NCBI GenBank assembly: GCA_023014335.1
Contig: JAECYW010000004.1
Span: 1-64,000 of the forward strand
DNA length: 64,000 bases
Direction of reading: 5' to 3'
Origin: Galerina marginata
Lineage: Eukaryota; Basidiomycota; Agaricomycetes; Agaricales; Galerinaceae
Position 1 is the stretch's first letter. Every line of letters begins with the position of its first letter. The position numbers and the translations under genes were made by a program. Shown piece by piece: positions 45,409 to 57,071 of this stretch. The notes below the pieces were generated by a model. The model was not told where the DNA came from, did no database searches, and was given only the letters and a program-made list of their open reading frames with translations.

Positions 45409-47408
45409 CCGCGGAGTTTATTCTCTTCAACCCTGCGCCCAGAATTCTTAATCGACGTCAAAAGCATTGTTTTCGCATCACCCTCTCCCTCCCTTCAGGC
45501 GAACTTGGTTACTTATCGTCACCTTTCTTCCCTTGTGGATATTTTTCCCTGTCCTCTCGGTGTTTCTTTCATTATTGATGTATGTATTATATTTTCCACT
45601 CCCATGCGTTCGCGACCTTGTTTTCTCTTTCATCCACATCTGCCGCTCTAGTCCCCTCATCCGAGTTTGAACCCTTCTGTCGTTCTGCTTGCTGTATTTC
45701 TAGTCATGGGGTGTAGCCTTTCGGGCCGTTTACCCGATTGGCTACACACGCCGCCTCACGCTCCTTCTCAACCACGCGTACCCTTCTTTCCCTCTTCTCA
45801 CCGTTTCCGTCCGGTTCTCCTGCGGATAACCAGGCTCCACCGTCGTCCTCGCCAGTGTCCATGCTATTTATACACCTACCTGGTGGCCGTTCTTGTTTAT
45901 CGCATTCAAACTTACAAGGTGTTGTTCTTGTATCTGTACATACTTATATTCTCCTTCTTTAGATCATTACGAATATCCGGTGTCAACCTAATACGCCGTG
46001 ATTGCGACAATATCTGTTGTTCATTATGGGCCCTTTCCATAACTAGCCTGCTTCAAATTTCTTCAAGATCGCTTTGCAGCCTCAAGATGTCGAAGATCGA
46101 TTTCGGGACTTTATGAGCTTCAAGGTTTTTTCGTCTGATTCTTGAACAAAAACCCTCACGTTCTACTTCGACTCCGGGTCAGCCAGCTCTCGGGTGTAAC
46201 AGCTTTATTCGTGGTGTAACGTCGTGATGATTATGTTTGCATCGCGCTCACGAAGAGGACTTCTTATGTCGAGGTCTGTGATCCGTTTGAACGACTTTGG
46301 AGTAAGCATTAAGGTTTTCTTCCTTTTCGTCTGATTCTCCGTCTATAACGCTGTCCCAATGTCTACCTAAATTGATCAATACAGCCAAGATTTCGTACGG
46401 TAGCCTCGTGTCGCCTCTGCTTGCCTTTTACATCTTAGTATGGAGATGATACTCATCCGAATTTAACAACGCAGGCTTAGAGCGCAAGTAAAATTGGCCG
46501 AACTCGCGTCTTTGAATATAACGATTGGGCATTACTCCTTGGGTATCTAGGAGCAGAGCGGTCCAACCACGTTCGAATGCAAGAATAAGCAAGCTGACAT
46601 TGGTAAAGGCGAAAACGTAGGAACTCTTTCAAATCGACATGCGTGCACTTATCAAAGGTCAATCGTAGCGCGACATCTTGAAGTCGTACAAGTTTCGATG
46701 ATAGAAATACTCGTTACTAGAACAAAGTCGATTGTTAAAAGTGAAATTCAAAATTTGCTGTAAGCGGAAACTGCCCTTTCCTATCGCCTCCTATCAAAGT
46801 GATGCCTGTCCGAGTTTTCTGGTTCGTTAGTAGTTCAATGTAATCAATATTTTGAGGCTATTATTGACGCTAATTCCGAGGACTCGAGAAATGAATCACT
46901 CCTGCACATTATTGTTAATCATAAAACTTTACCTCGTGCCATTGGAATGCAGCCGACGATTCGGCGACGAATTATGTTCGTCTTCCAAGCGCGAAAATGG
47001 AGCCTGGCAAAGCACTTACGCTCATTGTAAAGCAAGCCAGGGGAAGATATCAGAATCGCAATTACGTTTGTCTCGTCGTCTAGATGTTGATAAAATTTCT
47101 GCCAGCCGAGCCTCTGCACTGAATTGTAATTATTGACTCATTGAGCAGGTCGTCCCAAACGATAAGTTAGAGATAAATTACCGAATAGAGTCTTGTCCTC
47201 GTTATAATCGTATTACCGACCGAATAGGATACAATTTAGGGGCGAATATCATTCATGAACCCTGACGAAAATTGGTATCAAATACCCAGACCGACTTACA
47301 TAGCTTTGAAATCCTTGACCCAATTATGCGTACAAATATAATACATCTCTACCAGTGGCAACCTGATATTCTCCTGATATGCTACAGTTCACAAAGCACC
47401 AATCTGCA
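45409..47408. other. 3' flank of the HMG gene and spacer
   Basis: Pyrimidine-rich, non-coding in appearance up to about 46100. Beyond that only short frames were seen (for example the minus strand at 46477-46662). Nothing recognised. Confidence 0.4.
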
Positions 47409-48818
47409 TCAGACGACATAATGTTTATTTTGCGACAGAGAGTCGTCTTCCTTGTCTGAGCTTGGGAAAACAATTTCTTCTCGGGTGATCGTGACATTGA
47501 CTCCTTCACCCAGCTCATACGCGTCCGTGCCCCGCGAAATTGGTTCTGATCGTAGGCGCGTGATAGTCATTTCCGGAGCTGCGTCTGAACCAATGCGCAT
47601 CCGACTATTTAGTAGTACCATCATCGAATTCGAGTACACCTTGGCAAGGATTTCAGAAGGCACTTGATAGTAAGATGGATGACTTGGTAATGAGGCGAGT
47701 ATGAGATTAAGGGTAGCGACGGCAGCTTATGGGCAACAAAAAGTTTAGTATTTGAAAGGAGAAAAGGGAATAAGACAAACCAGTGGCCGTCCCCGTTTCT
47801 ATTATCAGTCGGATAACCCGTTTTAATAGAACTTGGGTGTCCTTCATGCCCTCGGACCCACGGCGTGAGAGCTATTCGAGTAAGGTCAGTATACCGCACA
47901 TCAGTGTATAATGCAAGTCTCTTACATAGTAAGTCATGCAGACTGCTATAATCACATCGCAAAGTGCACTCCCTCCATTCCATATCTAATGTGTTATTTG
48001 TGAGACCGGTTTCGCATCAGAGCGGATTACATACCCCCGAGGTGATCGTGAAATGCGGGCCTAGCAATTTGCTAAACAGAACGGCGTCCTTGAGCACCAC
48101 CGCTGATGCTATGGAACCTGCCAGCTGAACGAAGGCAAGCTATTGGTTTCGTCAGTCGGTGTATTCGGTGAACCACAATTTCATAAGTCAATATAGCTTA
48201 CCGCTAGAATCACTCCAGCCACCCAGTAGGAATCCGCCAGAATGCTTATGCGATACGCATAGAATGCCTCCGCCAGGAAGGCAACTGGTGATGGGTATTC
48301 ATCAGCGTTAAACTTAGCCAAGAGCCAAGGTTTGTAAACCTTACCCAATCCGCTGATAACGGGCACGCTGAACCAGGCGAGCTCGACGTTATTATAGAAC
48401 GCAAAATTCCCATAACCAGCCGCGAAAACATGGAAGGCTGACATCGTGATGATGATTGTTTGGGTGACTTCCAGCACGTAGACCAGGTACACGAAGACCT
48501 TATTGCGAGGCGGGTCCTTAGGGAATGCCAGGTAGTACATATCCAAAGAGGAACATATCAGCTTACATGCAAGTCTTATCAGGAATCGATACTCACAAAC
48601 TTGGGTCGACAGAACGCCAAACAGTCCCCAGTGAAATAGGTATCCCAGGATCTATCTTAGAATGAGTATTTTTTTAGCCTGATTCTGCCAAATCACTGAC
48701 ACGAGGACCCGTCCTGAAGTAGTACAGAGCGTAAGAATCGTAAAAAGTGCTGAACAGATAATGCTTACTTGGAGACGATGTCGTCAGGCAAGGCAGGGAG
48801 CGTCGAGTTGGAGGCCAT
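47409..48818 (-). CDS. DUF6534 multi-pass membrane protein
   Basis: DUF6534 proteins are Agaricomycete-specific, about 320-350 residues, with seven predicted helices and unknown function. Nine exons fit on the minus strand: 48818-48769, 48713-48701, 48651-48597, 48542-48345, 48284-48202, 48139-48035, 47985-47926, 47871-47781 and 47725-47409, total 972 nt (323 residues). Family marks are ILGYLFHWGLFGVLSTQV, MYYLAFPKDPPRNKVFVYLV, AFLAEAFYAYRISIL, LAFVQLAGSIASAVV, IWNGGSALCDVIIAVCMTYY, LSRRGSEGMKDTQ, VIRLIIETGTAT and a polar cytoplasmic tail. Eight introns were placed. Seven are GT-AG. The intron 48596-48543 has a normal gtgagt donor and pyrimidine tract but ends in GG, not AG, although only that boundary keeps the reading frame and the family sequence. 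The gene may therefore be mis-spliced, or one base may be wrong. Confidence 0.88.
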
Positions 48819-50010
48819 GGAGGGAAAAGGGGTGATTCACCGCGATGTCCGTTAGGGTCGCGAATATAAGCGTGAACATTACCGAGATACTATAAAGGAC
48901 GGTCGTGAGGAGATCTCGGACCTGCGCCGCTAGAAAGCATTGGAAGGAAAATCTCCATATTACCCCGTGTCAATCGCAAGTCTGCAGCCATGACTTGACA
49001 GCTTTCACGTTGATGGAAACAGTCTTATGGAGATGGGAGTGTATTGGTAATCCTTGGAACTAGCCATGCCTAGTGTACTGACGTCTCCGGAGTTGTCAGA
49101 TAATTCTCCTCTACCCACTGAGAGGATTCCCTCAATATTCGTTATTCGTATTGGTTCCTATGTCTCAAAAAAAAGGGAGAGACGGAAAGGATTGCCTAAA
49201 AATACATGGAAATGTTTTTCCATGAATGGTAACCGGCTCGGAAGTCTTAGCCTAGAGCAGACCCAAGTTAGAATGATGATGGTGAACGAAAATACCCACA
49301 GCAATCAGTTCGCTCCTTCTTTATTAAAATAAACCAAGGGTAACTCATGAAGTAGATCAAAAAGGTAGGCCTTGATATTCGTAACAAGTGCAGTATAGGA
49401 CACGTTCTGTGATTCTCATCGATGATCGACACAATGCGCCAGAAACCCCATGGAACACGTCTCGATGGAATCAGCCCTCTAGGAGAATGACACGGACAGC
49501 TTAAACATGCAGCGCATCCAGTTTGATCGTAGTAAATGTTCGTTGTATTGCCACAGCCTTAAGAAGGAGAGTTTTACTCCAGCGAATATCGTCGCTCATG
49601 TTTCTAGGTCCGGACTATTGAATTCGATAAGTAGGGCACGGACACTCGGTAAGTAGGCACAAAACAAGGGGTAGTCGTTTAGTCACGTTCGAAACTTTGC
49701 CAATGATAGACACTGACGTGCGCGCCACCAACCCCGCTCAATCATCCTGGCGAACTCCAGAAAGCATAGTCGGTCAGGCCTCAGGTACTAGGGTCATCGT
49801 AACAGAGCAAGAATGAACGCAAGCAATGTCGTTTGCGCTCGCTGGCCACCGACATAAATTTGGGAGCAGTCAAATATAGGGCTCTAATGGATCAAAAGAA
49901 GAATTGTCAAACATGGCAGCGGCAGCGTACATTCTCCTAAGTTACGTAACGAATTTTACAAGCGAGGAAATCACTGTGGATTCATGAGACTGAGCTCCGC
50001 GTAGGCGCAA
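48819..50010. other. Spacer
   Basis: Upstream region of the DUF6534 gene. A 92-codon plus frame at 49054-49332 shows no motif. A small hairpin (8-bp arms, catggaaa/tttccatg, 49205-49224) is present. No gene supported. Confidence 0.35.
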
Positions 50011-50706
50011 TCACGATGAGGCGTCGGAAAGCAAGACATATAGACCAGGGAAAAAGGAACACAAATTGAGGCGTAGTCGCGCAAGAGTGAGACACATACG
50101 GGCCCAAGTTGGGGTTGGAAGCGAAGCAGCGAATATAGCGCAGGATAGGCTGATGTCAGCCTGAAGCCAAAAGCTCATAACAGGACGACCTGAGGTTAGC
50201 TTGTCAAGGAAGTCACTGACACTCACCCCATCAAGCCTTCCAGAAAAGGGCCAACTCCTAATCCAATACGACCACAAACAGCTTGAACTATGATTGCGCC
50301 TCCATTGAACAGTGGAGCATTGGCGCGAGTGCTTTTGCGGGAGAGGATAGTCAATCCGCGAGGATACAAAAACCCAGTTCGTGCGTAATGAAACCCTAAA
50401 TGAATCAAACGGTTATCGATTATCCCCAACAGTCGCTCGGAATTTTCAGAACCATCGTCGAGAAGAGGCTAGAACCAAAGGGTGAGAAGGGGTGTATCGA
50501 CATTTCACCACCAATGTGTCTTACTTACGTTAAATTCCGTCGCTAAGATTGCCTCAATCATCATCAAAATGTCGCCTTCGACAGTTCGACTCCCCGATTT
50601 CACGGGCGCAAACATATCAGGTCGTGCCACATAAATGAAGAAGGTCAATGTAAAGCTAGAAACACCTACAAGCGATACCGCTAGGGACTTCTGCAGCAAG
50701 TAATTC
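50011..50706 (-). CDS. Unrecognised split gene fragment with one hydrophobic segment
   Basis: Not recognised. Two minus-strand exons look convincing. The first runs about 50706-50529 (LAVSLVGVSSFTLTFFIYVA hydrophobic segment, then VEGDILMMIEAILATEF) with donor gtaagtaag at 50528. The second is 50468-50227 (LLGIIDNRLIHLGFHYAR, FLYPRGLTILSRK) after acceptor gttctag. A gtgagt donor at 50226 and a later open stretch to 50011 (PVMSFWLQADISLSCAIF) suggest at least one more exon, but I could not find a junction that keeps frame. The start is not determined and may lie upstream of 50706, where an open frame continues (WNEHKGEPL). Either a small lineage-specific gene or a partial relic. Confidence 0.4.
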
Positions 50707-50770
50707 ACGCAGAGTGGTTCGCCTTTGTGTTCATTCCAACATCGAAAGCTGGCCCTATTGCTAGAGAACT

Positions 50771-51782
50771 AGGGATGTTGTCCTGAGGAGATATGGAATC
50801 CAAATAAACACCATGCTGTATTTGGTGAGGAAGCCAACAGTATCTTGCCTGTCTCTAGCTGGAATGATGTTGGGCAACGACTGAAGGAGAGTGTGATGGG
50901 CTCGGTGTGAGCCACAAGGATGAGGGTAATCTATTTACGTTTGCTTGGAAGCGGGGCTATTTGTATTCTCCGCCCAAAATCGTGACCAGATCAAAACCAG
51001 ATAAGATAACAGGACGCGGACAGATCCAGAATATAACGGCTGTTCCGTAAAAAGCTCGCCATCGTCGTTCTCAACCACCATCACCTCGCACCAAAACGCG
51101 TCCAGACGCTGCAGCGTCCCGGGCACGGCACTGCCGCACCGCCAACTTGGAAGACATTTCCAGATTTTTCTTCATCAGGACCTTGAACCAATATTGCCGC
51201 ACTCCTCGTCTTGATGATATGCTTCTACTTGGCTGTACTATCGCCCCGTTTGCACTCCTTCGAGGCGACACTCAACGGTCCGCCATAATTGCTTCTGTAT
51301 TTAGACCTTGTGGAGCTTTTACAGACCTGAGGCTGAGATCGTAACAGTTGGAAGTACCCGTGGATTAACCTCTCTCGCTTCTCGGCATGTTTCTTTCGTT
51401 TGAATACTACCCAGCTCACACTAGTATTACCGACCACCGGCAATATCACATCGAGGACAAAATTGAGTTGAACACCCGACCTCCTTTGCTTCACTTGTCT
51501 AATAGTCGACTAATAGACTCGCCGCACGTGTATGACGAGTATTTGCCGACGTTCTCCAGCTTGCTTGGCATACTGGCCTTCTTGAACCTTGGCCCGGACC
51601 GCCATCATAGATCGTGTTTCTTTACTCCAACTGTATTTGAGTGTCCATGATGGTCCAGCGGGAGTCATTCGAACAAAACGGCCCGGGCGGTATCCAACCG
51701 AGTAGATAAATATTCTAAAAGATAGGAAGGAAACACCTCAACCGTGCGCCATTTCCGCATCGTAATAGGATCCAGGTACAAT
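50771..51782. other. Spacer upstream of the LPMO-like gene
   Basis: No supported gene. A protein-like minus stretch near 50935-51126 has no exons around it. An AT-rich 'gataaatattct' at about 51705 lies 75-80 bp before the LPMO-like start and could serve as core promoter. Confidence 0.35.
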
Positions 51783-52753
51783 ATGCATCTACTTACCAGC
51801 TCCACTGTGTTGGTCGCCTTCGCCGCAGGGTTACTCCAGGCTGGTGGTGCATTAGGCCATGGAAGAGTGACTAGTCCAACGCCCCGCGCTGTAAGCCTGA
51901 TTCTCCGTCAGCAGATGATTTTTACTGATGCGTATTTCCTTGACGATTAGTACGGGAATGCTGCTCTCGCCGCGTGTGGAAACGCCGTGTTGACTACTTT
52001 GAAATCTGGTTTGTCTCCGTTTAGCTTCCTATTTTGAATATTGACGAATGGAATAACTCACAGACTTAACTGGACCGGTATGCGTCTTTCGTCTACCTAC
52101 CATTCGCTGGTTATTTATCAACGCAACTAGATTGAGAACTCGGTCAAGAAAATTGACTCTGCTTACAACGCTACAGCATGCCATCTTTACTTCTGTAAAG
52201 GTGCTCAGGTATGTCGATTTTCCCCTTTTATTTGACGGTTGTTGATTCTTGGTATAGTGGGAGGATAACACCAGTAACACCCGGGTGTATAAACCAGGAA
52301 GCAGCGTAGAATTTCTTTTCGATCTTGTAGCGCACCATACTGGAACGGCTGTACGTGCAACTTCTCCTCAGTAAAACTTAGCTTGCTGACGTTTACTCGT
52401 GCAGAATGTCTCCATCGTAAGTCAGACCACCGAGTACCGGAATGTCTATTAACGTTTTCTAGGTGGACCTGACGACCCAAAAGACAATCGGGTCACCAGT
52501 GTTTTACTGGCCAGTATACGCAAATGACAGCCTGGGTCCCCCAGACTGGCCAGCTAACCAAAGTACGTCTTTGATTCTACGTTATTCATAGGATTCTAGC
52601 TGACATCTTTCCATAGCTGACTTTAAGATCACCATTCCTACCACGCTTGGAACCAAGTGTGCAACCAAGGGTAAATGCGCGATCCAGTTCTGGTGGTGGG
52701 CGTATAGCAACGGCCAGACCTACGAGAACTGCGTAGATTTCACTACTGCGTAA
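51783..52753 (+). CDS. Secreted LPMO-like (chitin-binding type-4/LPMO_10-like) protein
   Basis: Lytic polysaccharide monooxygenases are copper enzymes that cleave polysaccharide chains oxidatively outside the cell. Eight exons: 51783-51890, 51951-52008, 52064-52077, 52131-52208, 52258-52350, 52405-52416, 52463-52562 and 52617-52753. GT-AG introns of 46-60 nt, sum 600 nt (199 residues). A 25-residue signal peptide ends GGALG, so cleavage would expose His26 (HGRVTSPTPRA) as the N-terminal His of a copper brace. The second His is in AHHTGTANVSIV (His112 or 113). Phe196 in YENCVDF is the likely axial residue. Cys pairs include LAACGNAV/HLYFCKG and GTKCATKGKC/ENCVDF. The family resembled is the short secreted type common in mushrooms and Aspergillus. 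Substrate is unknown, and some relatives are copper-binding without proven oxidase activity. Two exons are only 14 and 12 nt. No defects. Confidence 0.82.
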
Positions 52754-53081
52754 GACAATGACTATTGAAGCGGTCTAGATGTGTAAAATTCTCCATTGTG
52801 ATTGGAATCATGCGCACTGAGGCTCAGATCTGTCGGCATTGACATGGAAGTAAAAGAGTCGAAAGGTGACACTGGTTTTATTTGTTACATTTACATGCGG
52901 AACACACGCACTTTGTCACTTGGATACAAATTCAGATGAATAGTCTCAGAGGTCTTCTCCTATGAATTATTGGCTTGGTATTTGATCCCGGGTTTCCAGA
53001 CATTCCCAGCTTGCTTTAATCCGTAGAGCGAGCGGACTCGGTTACAGACTACTTTGATTGTGCTCTCAGCTACCGCGTTGG
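52754..53081. other. 3' flank of the LPMO-like gene
   Basis: Presumed 3' untranslated region and terminator zone. Nothing distinctive before the hairpins at 53082. Confidence 0.3.
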
Positions 53082-53119
53082 AGGAGAATTAAATACTTTG
53101 TAAAGGATTTAATTCTCCT
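53082..53119. repeat. Perfect 13-bp inverted repeat (hairpin)
   Basis: Arms aggagaattaaat (53082-53094) and atttaattctcct (53107-53119) with a 12-nt loop. It lies about 330 bp after the LPMO-like stop codon. Confidence 0.9.
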
Positions 53120-53148
53120 GGATATTTAATGCTACGCAGTTAGATACC

Positions 53149-53221
53149 ACCTAGTGCTGTCACCCTTGTGCATAATTTGACTCTCATGAGAGCCCAATCA
53201 TTATGCACACTGGGCTCTAGG
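53149..53221. repeat. Near-palindromic hairpin element
   Basis: Perfect outer arms gtgcataat (53168-53176) and attatgcac (53200-53208) enclose a ctctcatgagag palindrome. Weaker pairing extends outward to cctag/ctagg near 53149 and 53217. A foldback, MITE-like or attenuator-like structure of about 70 bp. No clear target-site duplication. Confidence 0.75.
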
Positions 53222-56111
53222 TCAGAGGTCGACTTTTAGTGGACGCCGTTGATGTGAAATATATGTCACTGTGATACTCCACATGGCCATGGCCTATGTT
53301 CTGAGTAAATCTATTATTATCGTGCACCGAGTCTTTCGATGGCTTTTCCTAATTGGTCCATGAGAGGCGGCGCTTCCCGCCTAGTTGTCCCGATCTAGTT
53401 CAGTTGCGTGCTCTCTTTTGTCACTAGGAAGCACTCGTGTCATACAAAAGCAAAACAAATAAGTCACTAGTATAAAGAGGCGGCGGGGTGCGATTCTGGC
53501 TCGGAGGCTCAAACAAAGAACAAGGCGAGCTGGGGTCGAGGTACTTACTGAGTATGGAGCGAATTTGAAACTGTAGACAACGAAGACGGCTGTACACGAA
53601 GCTTGAGAGCAAGGCAGTCGTTGCAAAAAAAAAAAGGAAACAACTAAGGACAGAATTAAAAAGGTGTAAGATACGAAAAATGGAGTGTGGTGCACGGGGG
53701 AATTGACAAAAACAGTCGTCGGCTTAGCGGGGCGTTTTGAAAGCGCCCCCGCGGTTGGCAATGTGGCTGTGTCCGGTACGGAAGGCGAAATAAGCGGTCG
53801 GGCGCCTATTGCGCTCGATGAAATCCACGATGGAGCGTGAAGAGCGCGGCGGCGCTCATCATCACTAATTACGAAGGATGATTTTATCTTTTATTCGACC
53901 CCTCTTTGTGAGAATCTCAGTGAGATTGTGCGTTAGTCTACCAGGCCTCGACTTGTAAAGCGACTATCAACCGACTATAACAGGTGATCCTTCTCCTTCA
54001 GCGCTTGTTTGAGAAGATCTAAGAAAGATTGCACCGCCGTTAAGGTTAACATCAATCCGTGGGTTTTTTATGCGTCCAACCCGAGCCTCGCATCACTGAG
54101 ATGGTTAGATGAGTCGGATGACGATCTCTTGGAATGGTTGTCCATATCTCGACGCGCAATGTCGCGCTTGTCGAATGCCTTTACAAAGCTGAAGTCTGAT
54201 GTAGTGAATATTGCGGTACATTAATTTAAAGGCTTGAGTTCAGTTGTTGGAGTATGATTGTCGGATGAGTTTTATGCTATCTCCAAGGCTGGGTAAGTAC
54301 AAGTTATGACTGGTACACGATCGGATGACCATTCACTTTTGTACGAGAACTGTTATGTTCAAATATTCGTCGCGTTCACAACATGTGATCTCAATGCGGA
54401 TAAAAGTTACCAAGTTAGAGCAAGTACTTATGAAGCTGCATACAGCAGCTATCTGAGTCGTGGTCTGAGAAGTGTGTCAGGCAATGATCAGGACTGTTGG
54501 CGGTCGCATACAGGTCACATACCAGAGGATGAGGTGCGGCCCGAGTGGCCAAGCTAATGTCGCCGTCGTCCCGAACGATGACACTGCGGGTTGGTCGCTG
54601 CTACTCACGATATCTGGAAAGTTTGATCTATTATGTCCATTCGGACATGCTCCACGCGTTTAGGAACTATTTCTGAAATATTCAGTGTCTCCATAAGGTC
54701 TTGTTGTAAACTTATGCATAATTTATGCGATGCCCCCCATCTGCGCAGACTGCACAGCCTCCAACTCTCGCATTTTGCATCGTCATGCACAATTCTGGCT
54801 TAGAGGATATTGTGTATAATGGACTTACTCTCATTAGAATTAAATTATTCACAATTATAGGGTCATTGCCTGTAGATACAGAAGCGAGGTGGACAAAAGT
54901 GCGGAGCAGTTCCCGACAAGCGGTTGGATCTAAATTAATCCTGTGAGGGTTCCGAGCAAGGCGATGCGACAGCAAGCCAAATTCCAATCCACCCCACCTT
55001 ACCCAAACGAACCGATATTTAAACATAGTCCGAGTACCAAGCAGCATGCAGCATACTGCGCGCCATTGACAAGAATGCGGCGATGCGGGTTTCTGGCCTA
55101 ATTGTTGACGCTCAAGACTAGAATCGTCTTAAAAGCAGAGCTGTTCTTTAGTTAGTAATTAGCAACTGCGCACCAAGCCATAGTGCAGCCACTGCAGCTG
55201 GTATTTTGAGATTGACGCAATCAAAACCAGTTATCGTGGTGACAAAGTGGTGACGATGCAGCAGTCTTCTACTCTACTACTACCGGTTGCAGACAACCGA
55301 GGCCAAACCCGAGGATTGCCCAGGCTGAGTACATGCTTCGGTTTGTTTCTGAAGACCAGTATTCAGGATTTTCCTGGCCATGGTTTGGTGGGAGCGCCCC
55401 GAACAAGAATGGATTGACGGGTCAATATCCATCACTTCGAGAACCCTCGAAGTGTTCCGTCCCAACAGGTTCCGTATGAATGATCGGATCATGAAGCGTT
55501 TATTTGTACTTCTAGATCATAGTAGAGTACCAAGTTGCAGCGTCTCAGGCTGGAAGCTTCGAGCAGGTTTCGGAAGGAAGAAATCATTGTCGTTATAGTA
55601 TGCGCCTTGGAACAATTGGTCCGGACTTTCTGCGTTGCGAGTGTTTTAAACCGTTGCACAACCTTCAGCAGCATGAGCTCAAGTAATAACAAGGTCAAAG
55701 CCGTACATCATGATCTCGTAGCGCGTTTCATCGCTCCTGCGCACGGCCTTAATTATTTCGTAGCCCTAGTATTAAATTGTTTTTCGCACCAAATGGTCAC
55801 AACGAGTCAGAAAACGTGGCTTATAGCACGAACGCGTGTTAAATATACCATTTAAATTGGCGAATGACACACCAGCGAGAAATAACGACAAGTAAGAATG
55901 TAGATAGGGCGTAGGCTGACCCGAATCATACATGGTTCATATGTGACTACCGATATGTTTATGTCTCATCTCACTTCCTCACAATCATTGTATCGTGGAG
56001 TACACGGAGTCTCGAACAATTCACTGCCTTGAGTTGGAGGATAAAAGGTGCATTTGCCCTGAAGATCTGGGCATACAAACATCCGTTTTAACTACATATC
56101 CACATCGCGCC
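53222..56111. other. Gene-poor stretch
   Basis: Includes a poly-A run near 53625. Short frames occur at 54009-54224 and 54306-54557 (plus) and 54712-55047 (minus) without motifs. No gene supported. The frame upstream of the DUF6593 start is open from 55995. Confidence 0.4.
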
Positions 56112-56833
56112 ATGTATACCAACAACCCATACGCTCAAGCAGGCTGGAAGAATCCACAGAACAGTAAACTCCATTAATGAAATTCCATGGCAAAAAGCCC
56201 CTGTTGCTCCACCTACCTTTGGCGTACTTCCCTCCCAACGTGACGCTACGACCATCCTGAAATTCACGTTCACGTTATTCAATTTCGATATATGCAATTG
56301 CCTCATCACTGGACCTAATGACCTCAAATTTTTCGAGGCATCAACCACTGGTCCGTACAACTAGCATTTCGAAGGCTGGAGGTAAATTTGCGACAATCGA
56401 ATGGGCCCAACATCCTTCTGTAGAGGCGAAGGGACTTATTGCTCAGCAACCCACGGCGCAGTTCCTGAGGCTATCTGCCGACCAAAAGTATGTCACTGTC
56501 ATCGCAGAAATTCTCAATCGAAATTCTAAGCACAACCTTCAGATATCGAACAATGACAATCGGGGGAAAAACATACGCATGGGTGCCTCATGCAAAAGGA
56601 ACATATGTATGTATGCCTGTGTTTCAGTCGTCTCAGGCGGTCTTGATTTACATTACCTTCCATAGTTGTATAGTATGGGAACAAATTCACCAGAGGAGCT
56701 TGCGAGGATCAGCCTGAGCAGCGATGCTTGCAAAGTTGTCCTCGAATTAACCAGCGAAGCATTTCATGCGGGGATTTTTGAGGCGTGTGTCGTTTCTACC
56801 GTCCTACTTTACAGTGGAAGGAGTTTACAGTAA
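56112..56833 (+). CDS. DUF6593 domain protein, frame-disrupted
   Basis: DUF6593 is a small domain family abundant in Agaricomycetes, of unknown function. Reading from ATG 56112 (MYTNNPYAQAGWKNPQN), recognisable parts are VAPPTFGVLPSQRDAT, TFTLFNFDICNCLITGPNDL, TTSISKAGGKFATIEWAQHP, FRYRTMTIGGKTYAWVPHAK and the C-terminal LYSMGTNSPEELARISL and VVLELTSEAFHAGIFEACVV, which end in a TAA at 56831-56833. Introns are 56164-56197 (34 nt, unusually short), 56488-56530 (43 nt) and 56607-56665 (59 nt). Between GPNDL and TTSIS, near 56350, one extra base must be ignored to stay in the family frame, and no intron fits there. So the gene carries a +1 frameshift or the sequence has an error. Family assignment rests on the conserved 'IEW ... 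TMTIGGK.Y.W.P ... ELARISL' order. Confidence 0.78.
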
Positions 56834-57071
56834 CAACTGCTCCTGTCCTGGATGCTAAGTGCTGTCCTGCTAATTTATTATGACTAGAAATGCTGTCAGT
56901 AATTATTCACCGAGTATCTAGACATCTATTTTCTTACTAGTAAAATCTCTCTCCTAATTTTACCCACTGCACCATCGTTCCGCGAAGAAGACGGTAATAG
57001 TGTCAGCACTAGGTGAGCGTGGTTATGTCGTTGAGGGAAATGTTGTGGGATTCTCTCTTTATTTAATCAGT
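56834..57071. other. Spacer
   Basis: 3' flank of the DUF6593 gene. Nothing seen. Confidence 0.3.

Noticed and set aside
45667..46116. 149-codon plus-strand frame after the HMG gene
   Set aside because: Pyrimidine-rich 3' flank composition. Overlapping frames of similar length, no motif.
49205..49224. 8-bp hairpin catggaaa/tttccatg
   Set aside because: Short enough to occur by chance in 64 kb. No associated gene end.
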